This document shows, one piece after another, positions 8,307-15,994 of a stretch of DNA of 64,000 bases; positions within the stretch are counted from its first letter, which is position 1; each line of letters opens with the position of its first letter. The notes below the pieces were generated by a model. It was not told the origin of the DNA. It searched no databases and saw only the letters and a list, made by a program, of their open reading frames with translations. The position numbers and the translations under genes are program-made. The DNA lies in NCBI RefSeq assembly GCF_036014175.1, contig NZ_CP107917.1:5146001-5210000 (forward strand). Direction: 5' to 3'. The stretch comes from Streptomyces sp. NBC_00443. GTDB lineage: Bacteria > Actinomycetota > Actinomycetes > Streptomycetales > Streptomycetaceae.

Positions 8307-11282
8307 ATGACGGATCTCGAAGCTGCGCTGCGTACCGTCGTCCGGGGTGAGGTCGGGTTCGATGTCACCTCCCGGGCGTTGACCACCATGGACGCGTCCA
8401 ACTACCGACGCGTCCCGTTGGGTGTGGTGGCGCCACATGACGCCGACGACGTCGCAGCCGTGCTGGAGGTATGCCGGGACCACATGGTGCCGGTCGTGGC
8501 ACGTGGCGGAGGTACCTCGATCGCGGGACAGGCCACCGGCACCGGTGTCGTGCTGGACTTCACCCGCCACATGAACCGGCTCGTGTCCCTGGACGCGGAC
8601 ACGCGCACCGCCGTCGTCCAGCCCGGCCTCGTCCTCGACCGGCTCCAGGACGCCGCCGCCCCGCACGGGCTCCGCTTCGGCCCCGACCCCTCCACCCACA
8701 GCCGCTGCACGCTCGGCGGAATGATCGGCAACAACTCCTGCGGCTCGCACTCGGTGGCGTGGGGGACGACCGCGGACAGCGTGCGGGAGCTGGACGTGAT
8801 CGGCGGGCGTGGGGAAGGGCTGCGGCTCGGGCAGGGGTGGGCCGGTGCGCCGCAGGGGCTGCGGGAGCTGGTCGAGGGGGACCTGACCCGGCTGCGGACG
8901 GGCTTCCCCGAACTGCCCCGCCGTATCTCCGGATACGCGCTGGACGCCCTGCTGCCCGAGAACGGTGCCGACGTCGCCCGTTCCTTCTGCGGGAGCGAGG
9001 GCACCCTCGGGATCCTCACCGAAGCGGTCGTACGGCTGGTGGAGGCGCCACGCGCGCGGGCGCTGGCCGTGCTGGCCTACCCCGACGAGAGCGCCGCCGC
9101 GGAAGCGGCCGCCGGGTTGTTGCCGTACGGGCCGCTGACCGTGGAGGGCATGGCGCAGGACCTGGCGCCGGAGTCTGCCGCCGCCGTGCTGCCGCGGGGC
9201 GGGGCCTGGCTGTTCGTCGAGACGGGCGGGGAGTCGGAGAGCGAGGCACGCGCGCGTGCGGAGGGGATCGTGCGGGCCGCCGATGTCGTCGACGCGGTCG
9301 TCGTCACCGATCCGGCCGGGCAGCGGGCCCTTTGGCGCATCCGGGAGGACGCGAGCGGTACGGCGACCCGGATGCCGGACGGCAGCGAGGCCTGGCCCGG
9401 CTGGGAGGACTGTGCGGTGCCGCCCGAGCGCCTCGGGGCGTATCTGCGGGACTTCCGCGCGCTGCTGACCGCGCACGGGCTGCGCGGGACGCCGTACGGG
9501 CACTTCGGGGACGGCTGCATCCACGTCCGTATCGACTTCGACCTGCTGACGGAGGCGGGTATCGGTCGCTTCCGGCGCTTCTCGGAGGAACTCGCCGAGG
9601 TTGTCGTGGCGCACGGCGGCTCGCTGTCGGGGGAGCACGGGGACGGGCAGGCGCGCGCCGAACTGCTGCCGAGGATGTACGGAGAGGAGATGGTCGCCCT
9701 CTTCGAGCGGGCCAAGGGGGTGTGGGACCCGGATGATCTGCTCAACCCGGGGATGCTGGTGCGCCCCGCCCCCCTCGACTCCAACCTCCGCTTCTCCGTG
9801 CTGCCGGGCAAGCCTGTGGACGTCGCCTTCGGTTACCCGGCCGACGGCGGGGACTTCTCGGCGGCCGTACGGCGGTGCGTCGGGGTCGCCAAGTGCCGTA
9901 CGACGTCGGCGACCGGCCCCGCGGTCATGTGCCCGTCCTTCCGGGCCACGGGCGCCGAGGAGCACTCCACGCGCGGGCGTGCCCGGCTGCTGCACGAGAT
10001 GCTCGCCGGGGAACTGGTGACCGACGGGTGGCGGTCGACGGAGGTGCGGGACGCGCTCGATCTGTGCCTGGCCTGCAAGGGGTGCCGGTCCGACTGTCCC
10101 GTCGAGGTCGACATGGCCACGTACAAGGCGGAGTTCCTGCACCACCACTACGAGGGACGGCGCCGTCCGGCCGCGCACCACAGCATGGGGCGGCTGCCCC
10201 AGTGGCTGCGCGTCGTGGCACGCACGCGTACCGCGGTGCTGGTCAACGCCCTGGCCGCCGTACGGCCGTTGGCGTGGCTGGCGAAACGGCTCGGCGGGAT
10301 CGCTCCCGAGCGGGCGATTCCGCGGCTGGCGGCGCGGACGTTCAGCCGGTGGTGGGAGCGGCGGGAGAAGCCTCCCGTCGGCTCGGACGGCGCCCTGGTC
10401 ATCCTGTGGCCGGACACCTTCACCGAGCACCTCGCGCCGTCCGTGGGCCAGTCGGCCGTACGCGTGCTGGAGGCGGCCGGGCTGCGGGTGGCGCTCCCGC
10501 CGACGGTGCGGCTGAAGACGCCGCCCGGGAGCGGCGGTGCGGAGGTGACCGTGGCGCTGGATCCGGTGTCGCTCCTACGGGGCCGGGAGCGGGTCTGCTG
10601 CGGGTTGACGTACGTCTCTACCGGGCAGCTCGACCGCGCCCGCGCGGTGCTGCGGCGCACGCTCGACCTCATGGAGCCGGTGCTGGCGACGGACGCCCCG
10701 GTCGTCGTCCTGGAGCCGAGCTGTGCCGCCGCACTGCGCGCGGACCTCCCGGAGCTCCTCCACGACGACCCACGGGCCCGTGTCCTGGCCGACCGCGTCC
10801 TGACCTTCGCGGAGACGCTGGAGCGCCACGCCCCCGACTGGACGCCGCCCCGCGTGGACCGGCCCGCGGTCGGACAGACGCACTGCCATCAGCACGCGGT
10901 CCTGGGGGACGCGGCCGACCGCCGGCTGCGCGAGGCCGCGGGGCTCGCCGGGGACCTGAGCGGCGGCTGCTGCGGACTCGCGGGCAACTTCGGGTTCGAG
11001 AAGGGGCACTTCGAGGTGTCGGTGGCGTGTGCGGAGGAGCGGCTGCTGCCGGCGGTGCGGGGAGCGGGGGAGGACGCCGTGGTGCTGGCGGACGGGTTCT
11101 CCTGCCGGACGCAGCTGGAGCAGGTGGGGGGTGTGCCGGGGCGGCATCTGGCGGAGGTGCTGGCGGAGCGGTTGGAGGGGGCGGGTGACCGGGGGGTGGT
11201 GAGTGCTCTCCGGCCGGGGCGGTGGGTGCTCGACGGCCGGGGATCGGGTGTTCCCGGCGGGTCGGCGTCCTGGGCTGGGTGA
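8307..11282 (+). CDS. FAD-linked and Fe-S-binding oxidoreductase, D-lactate dehydrogenase/glycolate oxidase type
   Basis: A 991-residue fusion. The N-terminal FAD_binding_4 domain contains PVVARGGGTSIAGQ and MIGNNSCGSHSV. A FAD-oxidase C-terminal domain follows (GDGCIHVRIDF, GSLSGEHGDGQ). Then come a ferredoxin-like segment (CLACKGCRSDCPVEVDMATYK) and a CCG-type domain (QTHCHQHAVLG, SGGCCGLAGNFG). The architecture fits quinone-linked 2-hydroxyacid dehydrogenases such as bacterial D-lactate dehydrogenase; the substrate is inferred. ATG 8307 directly abuts GGAGGG, unusually close, while ATG 8277 lies in the intergenic repeat. The last 33 residues (from GAGDRGVV) lie in a duplicated low-complexity tract and look like a late extension. 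Confidence 0.88.
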   Translation: MTDLEAALRTVVRGEVGFDVTSRALTTMDASNYRRVPLGVVAPHDADDVAAVLEVCRDHMVPVVARGGGTSIAGQATGTGVVLDFTRHMNRLVSLDADTRTAVVQPGLVLDRLQDAAAPHGLRFGPDPSTHSRCTLGGMIGNNSCGSHSVAWGTTADSVRELDVIGGRGEGLRLGQGWAGAPQGLRELVEGDLTRLRTGFPELPRRISGYALDALLPENGADVARSFCGSEGTLGILTEAVVRLVEAPRARALAVLAYPDESAAAEAAAGLLPYGPLTVEGMAQDLAPESAAAVLPRGGAWLFVETGGESESEARARAEGIVRAADVVDAVVVTDPAGQRALWRIREDASGTATRMPDGSEAWPGWEDCAVPPERLGAYLRDFRALLTAHGLRGTPYGHFGDGCIHVRIDFDLLTEAGIGRFRRFSEELAEVVVAHGGSLSGEHGDGQARAELLPRMYGEEMVALFERAKGVWDPDDLLNPGMLVRPAPLDSNLRFSVLPGKPVDVAFGYPADGGDFSAAVRRCVGVAKCRTTSATGPAVMCPSFRATGAEEHSTRGRARLLHEMLAGELVTDGWRSTEVRDALDLCLACKGCRSDCPVEVDMATYKAEFLHHHYEGRRRPAAHHSMGRLPQWLRVVARTRTAVLVNALAAVRPLAWLAKRLGGIAPERAIPRLAARTFSRWWERREKPPVGSDGALVILWPDTFTEHLAPSVGQSAVRVLEAAGLRVALPPTVRLKTPPGSGGAEVTVALDPVSLLRGRERVCCGLTYVSTGQLDRARAVLRRTLDLMEPVLATDAPVVVLEPSCAAALRADLPELLHDDPRARVLADRVLTFAETLERHAPDWTPPRVDRPAVGQTHCHQHAVLGDAADRRLREAAGLAGDLSGGCCGLAGNFGFEKGHFEVSVACAEERLLPAVRGAGEDAVVLADGFSCRTQLEQVGGVPGRHLAEVLAERLEGAGDRGVVSALRPGRWVLDGRGSGVPGGSASWAG

Positions 11283-11500
11283 TGGAGTGTGGCGGCTCAC
11301 CCGCGCCCGCCCCCCCGCTGGGCGCGTGGGGCCCGGGACGCGTGACTCGGGGAGAGTGAGTGCGCTCCGGCCCGGTGGCGGCGGGTGCGCTCCGGCCGCG
11401 CGGGGGTGTTCCCGGTGGGCCGGCGTCCTGGGCTGGACGCGGAGTGCGGTGGCTCGCACGCTCCGGTGCCCGCGCTGCGCGCGCGGGGCCGGGAACGGCT
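11199..11500. repeat. Imperfect tandem duplication, period about 157 bp
   Basis: Sequence starting GTGAGTGCTCTCCGGCC at 11199 recurs as GTGAGTGCGCTCCGGCC at 11356. The pattern continues with shared GTGTTCCCGG (11248 and 11406) and CGGCGTCCTGGGCTGG. The first copy contains the final codons of the oxidoreductase gene; the second lies wholly in the gap before femX. Confidence 0.75.
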
Positions 11501-11548
11501 GCATACGCTGGCCGGACACCGACACTGCCGCCCAAGGGAGCCCCGCAC

Positions 11549-12673
11549 ATGGCCCTCCGCGTCCAGTCCATCTCCCGCGACGAACATCTCGCGTTCGTCG
11601 CGGCCCGCCCGTCCGCGAGCCATATGCAGGTCCCGTCCTGGGGGGAAGTGAAGCCGGACTGGCGGGCGGAGAGCCTGGGATGGTTCGACGAGGAGGGGCG
11701 GCAGGTGGGGGCCGGGCTCGTGCTCTACCGCCCGCTGCCGAAGCTGAAGAAGTACCTCGCCTACCTCCCCGAGGGCCCGCTCGTCGACTGGTACGCCCCC
11801 GACCTGTGCGAGCGCTGGCTCGAACCGCTGCTCGCCCACCTCAGGCGGCAGGGCGCCTTCTCGGTCAAGATGGGCCCGCCCGTCGTCGTCCGCCGCTGGA
11901 GCACCGAGGCGGTGAAGGCGGCCATCGCCGACCCGGCCGCCCGGCGGCTGCGGGACGCGGAGCCGACGTCGTACGAACAGGGCGCCCTCGACATCGCCGA
12001 ACGGCTGCGGCGGGCCGGCTGGCGGCAGACCGAGCCGGGCGGCGAGGAGGGCTTCGCGGCCGGGCAGCCGCGATACGTGTGCCAGGTGCCGTTCGGCGGC
12101 CGGTCGCTGGACGACATCCAGCGCGGCCTCAACCAGCAGTGGCGGCGCAACATCAAGAAGGCCGAGAAGGCCGGGGTGAAGGTCGTGCGCGGCGGCTACG
12201 AGGACCTGCCCGCCTTCTACGAGCTCTACGCCGAGACCGCCGAGCGCGACCGTTTCATCCCGCGCCCCCTGCCCTATTTCCAGCGCATGTGGACCGCGCT
12301 CACCGCCGAGCACCCCGACCGGATGCGGCTGTACCTCGCCCACCACGACGGCGACACCCTCGCCGCCGCCACCATGCTCACCGTCGGCAACCACATCTGG
12401 TACTCCTACGGCGCCTCCACCAGCCACAAGCGCGAGGTCCAGCCCAACAACGCCATGCAGTGGCGCATGATGTCCGACGCCCACGAGCTCGGCGCCGCCG
12501 TCTACGACTTCCGCGGCATCACCGACACCCTGGAGGAGTCGAACCATCTGCTGGGCCTGCTGCGGTTCAAGGTGGGGGCGGGCGGTGAGGCCGTCGAGTA
12601 CCTGGGGGAGTGGGACTTCCCGCTCAACCGGCTGCTGCACAAGGCGCTGGATCTGTACATGGCACGGCGGTAG
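11549..12673 (+). CDS. femX: FemABX-family peptidyltransferase (FemX-like)
   Basis: A 374-residue enzyme of the FemABX fold (two GNAT-like halves). These enzymes use aminoacyl-tRNA to add residues to the lipid II stem peptide; in Streptomyces FemX adds the first glycine of the cross-bridge. Family marks are SHMQVPSWGEVK near the N-terminus, NQQWRRNIKKAEKAGVKV in the centre, and WYSYGASTSHKREVQPNNAMQW and YDFRGITDT near the end. ATG 11549 follows AAGGGAG at a good distance. The FemABX family is firm; the exact member (FemX rather than a paralogue) is inferred from length and similarity. Confidence 0.85.
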   Translation: MALRVQSISRDEHLAFVAARPSASHMQVPSWGEVKPDWRAESLGWFDEEGRQVGAGLVLYRPLPKLKKYLAYLPEGPLVDWYAPDLCERWLEPLLAHLRRQGAFSVKMGPPVVVRRWSTEAVKAAIADPAARRLRDAEPTSYEQGALDIAERLRRAGWRQTEPGGEEGFAAGQPRYVCQVPFGGRSLDDIQRGLNQQWRRNIKKAEKAGVKVVRGGYEDLPAFYELYAETAERDRFIPRPLPYFQRMWTALTAEHPDRMRLYLAHHDGDTLAAATMLTVGNHIWYSYGASTSHKREVQPNNAMQWRMMSDAHELGAAVYDFRGITDTLEESNHLLGLLRFKVGAGGEAVEYLGEWDFPLNRLLHKALDLYMARR

Positions 12674-12726
12674 CTCGCGCGGGGTCGGCGGAGCTCGCCC
12701 GTCCACACTCTGGGACAGTGGCATAA

Positions 12727-12742
12727 CAGGTTCACACACCTG
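12727..12742. promoter_or_regulatory. Inverted repeat immediately upstream of the EamA transporter
   Basis: CAGGT-TCACAC-ACCTG is a perfect 5-bp inverted repeat with a 6-bp spacer, ending three bases before the ATG at 12746. It could be an operator or could simply occupy the ribosome-binding position; there is no Shine-Dalgarno sequence here. Confidence 0.3.
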
Positions 12743-12745
12743 ACG

Positions 12746-13783
12746 ATGTCCACTACCTTGGACTGGGCAGTACAGCCCGCTGAACAGACCGCAGCCCCCG
12801 AGCCGAGTACTGGAACGCCCGTGAGTACCCCTGATGCCGCAGCCGTCCCCGCCGCAGCCGCCACGTCCTCGCCGACCCGCGGCCGGGCCGTTCCCGAGCC
12901 GACGGCCGGCGGCCCGCGCCGTTGGGGCTCCTTCGGTCCCGTCGGGCTGGTGCTTGCCGGAGGGATCTCCGTGCAGTTCGGCGGCGCTCTGGCGGTGAGC
13001 CTGATGCCGCGGGCCGGGGCGCTCGGTGTGGTGGCGTTGCGGCTGCTGGTCGCGGCGGTCGTCCTGCTGCTGATCTGCCGGCCCCGGCTGCGCGGCCACT
13101 CCCGCACGGACTGGGGAACGGTGGTCGTCTTCGGTATCACGATGGCCGCGATGAACGGGCTCTTCTACCAGTCGGTCGCCCGTATCCCGCTGGGACCCGC
13201 GGTCACCCTTGAGGTGCTCGGCCCGCTCGCCCTGTCCGTGCTGTCCTCGCGCCGGGCGGTCAACGTCGTGTGGGCCGGACTCGCCCTCGCCGGGGTCTTC
13301 CTCCTCGGCGGCGGAGGCTTCGGCAGCCTCGACCCCGTAGGTGTCGCCTTTGCCCTGGCTGCGGGCGCCATGTGGGCGGCCTACATCATCTTCAGCGCTC
13401 GTACGGGCCGACGCTTTCCTCAGGCCGACGGCCTGGCGCTGGCGATGGGGGTGGGAGCCGTACTGTTCCTCCCCCTGGGTATCGCCGAATCGGGCACGAA
13501 GCTCCTCGACCCCGTCACGGTCACCCTGGGCGCGGCCGTGGCCATCCTCTCCTCGGTCCTCCCCTACACCCTCGAACTCCTCGCCCTGCGCCGCCTCCCC
13601 GCAGCGACCTTCGCCATCCTGATGAGCCTGGAACCGGCCGTCGCCGCCACCGCCGGCTTCCTCATCCTCAACCAGTCCCTCTCCGCCCTGCAGGCCTTGG
13701 CCATCGCCCTGGTCATCGCGGCGAGCATGGGCGCGGTGCGGACACAGGTGCGGCAGGGGCGGGCACCGGCGGAGAAGGCTTAG
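12746..13783 (+). CDS. EamA/RhtA-type drug/metabolite transporter, ten-helix inner-membrane exporter
   Basis: A 345-residue protein with a disordered Ala/Pro/Thr-rich N-terminus of about 65 residues, then ten membrane helices in two EamA repeats. RhtA-type features include LGPAVTLEVLGPLALSV, GAMWAAYIIFSARTG and PYTLELLALRRLPAATFAIL. Members of this branch (RhtA) export threonine and homoserine; the substrate here is unproven. The ATG at 12746 has no ribosome-binding site. An in-frame GTG at 12821 (starting VSTPDAA) is an alternative that removes 25 disordered residues. A TTGGAC hexamer at 12764-12769 would fit a promoter for the later start. Confidence 0.85.
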   Translation: MSTTLDWAVQPAEQTAAPEPSTGTPVSTPDAAAVPAAAATSSPTRGRAVPEPTAGGPRRWGSFGPVGLVLAGGISVQFGGALAVSLMPRAGALGVVALRLLVAAVVLLLICRPRLRGHSRTDWGTVVVFGITMAAMNGLFYQSVARIPLGPAVTLEVLGPLALSVLSSRRAVNVVWAGLALAGVFLLGGGGFGSLDPVGVAFALAAGAMWAAYIIFSARTGRRFPQADGLALAMGVGAVLFLPLGIAESGTKLLDPVTVTLGAAVAILSSVLPYTLELLALRRLPAATFAILMSLEPAVAATAGFLILNQSLSALQALAIALVIAASMGAVRTQVRQGRAPAEKA

Positions 13784-13843
13784 GCGGGGTCCCGCCCGGG
13801 CGGCGACTTCGTCTTCAGGGCCGAGTCGAGGCTCCGCCGTCCC

Positions 13844-13908
13844 TATGCCGTGCTGGGTGCGCGGCCGGTGCCGTCTCCGCAGGCCGACGGCTGTCGCTGA
13901 GGCGGGGC
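13844..13908 (-). pseudogene. Relic of a duplicated C-terminal segment of the neighbouring membrane-protein gene
   Basis: Bases 13845-13907 match 14074-14136 at about 80% identity. Read on the minus strand they encode SATAVGLRRRHRPRTQHGI, against SVTAVGLWELHRLRTQHGI at the C-terminus of the gene starting at 14028. The remainder of the 244-bp gap holds no gene that I can support. Confidence 0.6.
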
Positions 13909-14027
13909 GGTGTGCATGGGTGCGGTGCGGGCAGTGGTGGGGCGGGTGGGGGCGTCGGCACAGAAGGGCTATGCGGGGTGGCGGCCCGGTGGTCTTGCCT
14001 CGCCCGGGCCTGCTTGCGGCCTCACCG

Positions 14028-14989
14028 TCACGCCGGGGCCGGACCCTGTCGCATCAGCAGCCCCTGCAGGCCGATGCCGTGCTGGGTGCGCAGTCGGTGC
14101 AGTTCCCACAGGCCCACCGCCGTCACCGAGACGGGGGCGCCGAGCATGAACAGGATCCGGACCGCTACCGGCACGCCCGTATAGGCGCCCGTGAACAGGT
14201 CGATCAGGGCCATCTCCCAGACCAGCGTCATGGCCAGCAGCGGTGGCATCGTCTCGTGGATGTCGGCAGTGCGGAACACGTGGAGGAGGGACAGGCCGAT
14301 GCCCGCGATGACGAAGGGCAGCACCCACACGAAGGTGAGCGTGATGCCGGTGTAAGTGAGGACGGACATCACCGGGTTGGTCGCGAAACGGCCGTCGACG
14401 AAGCCGGTGAGCACGGAGGCCGGGAACACGAAGACCGCGGCCACCAGGGCGACCATCGCGCCGAAGCACTTCGCCGCCCGGCGCAGCAGCTCCCGCCTGG
14501 CCGAGGCGGAGGCCAGGGCGAGCAGGACGCCCACGACGACCGGGAAGGTCACGCAGAGCACCAGGACGCTGATCCAGGACTGGTTCAGACGGTCGCTCGC
14601 GACGTCGCCCACCGAGTCGGCGACCCTGACCGAGTCGGCGATCTTGTAGGTGACCGACATCCACACCACGGCGGCCAGTCCCACCAGGGTGCGGATCCGC
14701 TGCATGCGGGCCACGACCGGGTCCTGCACGATGCCGGGCCTGGACGGCTTGAACACCCTGCGTGCGACGGGGACGGGACCGATCTGCCGCCACAGCCGCG
14801 TGAGGGCCCGGGCGGGGCGGCCGGGCGGTACGGATACGGCGGATACGGGTACGGCGCGTTGGGCTGCGGAGCGTAAGGGTGCGGGACCTGGGGCGGATAC
14901 GGATATCCGCCGGCCGGCGGCGGCGGAGGAGGCGGCTGCTGGCCGTGCGGGTTGAAGGGCGGCTGCCCGCCCGGATTCCAGGTGCTCAT
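14028..14989 (-). CDS. Proline/tyrosine-rich multi-helix membrane protein, one-base frameshift
   Basis: From ATG 14989 (leader GGGGGAATCAC) the frame gives MSTWNPGGQPPFNPHGQ and a Pro/Tyr-rich tail to PYPYRPAAPP. Then the plausible continuation RALTRLWRQIGPVPVARRV appears in another frame near 14803-14812. Adding one C to the CCCGGG run there restores a 320-residue protein with a disordered N-terminus and about six membrane helices down to LLMRQGPAPA. This layout is common in Streptomyces membrane proteins of unknown function. The gene is either really frameshifted or carries a sequencing error. It is divergent from the AtuA operon. Confidence 0.7.
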
Positions 14990-15107
14990 GCTTGTGATTC
15001 CCCCGAGGTGTGACCGATGCGTTGCTGCCGCAACAGGCGCGACGCCCGAGTGTATTGATGGCACGCCGCACAGACACCCTTCCCCCGGTGAACACTTCTC
15101 AATTAAT

Positions 15108-15121
15108 GCAAGCATGCTTGC
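15108..15121. promoter_or_regulatory. Palindromic operator upstream of the AtuA/acyl-CoA carboxylase operon
   Basis: GCAAGCATGCTTGC is a perfect 14-bp palindrome in a notably AT-rich stretch (aattaatgcaagcatgcttgcttg) between divergent genes. It lies 80 bp upstream of the first operon gene. The operon ends in a TetR gene (24797), which is the natural candidate to bind here. The palindrome is seen; its regulator is inferred. Confidence 0.6.
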
Positions 15122-15200
15122 TTGTTTTCGCACGCGCTGCCATGCTCCTCACCACGCCGCATCACCCACGCACACCGCCGTGCCCCGAGGGGAGCGCCCC

Positions 15201-15994
15201 GTGTCCGACCCGACGCCCGTGTTCGACGATCTGCGCGAGGAGAGCGAGGAACTCGACCGGCTGGTAGCCGGGTTGAGCCCCGAGCAGTGGGCGCTCGCGA
15301 CTCCGGCGCCCGGCTGGAGCGTCGCCCACCAGATCGCGCACCTCGCCTGGACGGACCACTCGGCGCTGCTGGCGGTGACCGACGTGGAGGCGTTCCACAC
15401 GCTGGTGGAGAAGGCGCTGGTGACACCGGGGTCGTTCGTGGACGAAGGCGCGGACGAGGGGCCGCGCTGCCGCCCGCCGAGCTGCTGGCGCGCTGGCGGG
15501 AAGGGCGGGCCGCCCTCGACACGGCGTTGCGCGAGGCACCACACGGCACCAAATTCCCCTGGTACGGCCCTCCTATGTCCGCCGCCTCCATGGCCACGGC
15601 CCGACTCATGGAGACCTGGGCCCATGGTCTGGATGTCGCCGAAGCAGCCGATGTGGTGCGCGCACCCACCGACCGGCTCAGGCATGTGGTGTGGATCGGG
15701 GTGCGGACCCGCGACTTCGCCTTCGGTGTGCACGGACTCCCGGCGCCTGTCGACCCCTTCCGCGTCGAACTCGTCGCACCCTCCGGTGAGGTCTGGGCGT
15801 ACGGCCCCGAAGACGCCCCGCAGCGCGTCACCGGCCCCGCCCTCGACTTCTGCCTCCTGGTCACCCAGCGCGCCCACCGCCGCGACCTCGCCCTGCGCGC
15901 CGAAGGCCCCGACGCCGACCGCTGGTTCGACATCGCCCAGGTCTTCGCGGGCCCGCCCGGCGCGGGCCGCGCACCCAAGGGGGCCGCCCGGTGA
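15201..15994 (+). CDS. TIGR03084-family (DinB/maleylpyruvate-isomerase-like) protein, one-base frameshift
   Basis: From GTG 15201 (preceded by GAGGGGAG) the frame reads VSDPTPVFDDLREESEELD through APGWSVAHQIAHLAWTDHS to VDEGADEG. It should then continue as AALPPAELLARWREGRAALD, but that lies in another frame. Adding one G to the GAGGGG run near 15462 restores a 264-residue protein, the family length. His residues in VAHQIAHLAWTDH and METWAHGLD are the expected metal-binding set of the DinB-like fold. The substrate is unknown. It is the first gene of the operon and overlaps the AtuA-like gene (GTGA at 15991). Confidence 0.75.

Noticed and set aside
8256..10430. A 724-codon open frame antisense to the flavin/Fe-S oxidoreductase
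   Set aside because: Composition is Arg/Pro/Gly-rich and domain-less; the opposite strand encodes a clear, complete enzyme. High GC removes stops from antisense frames.
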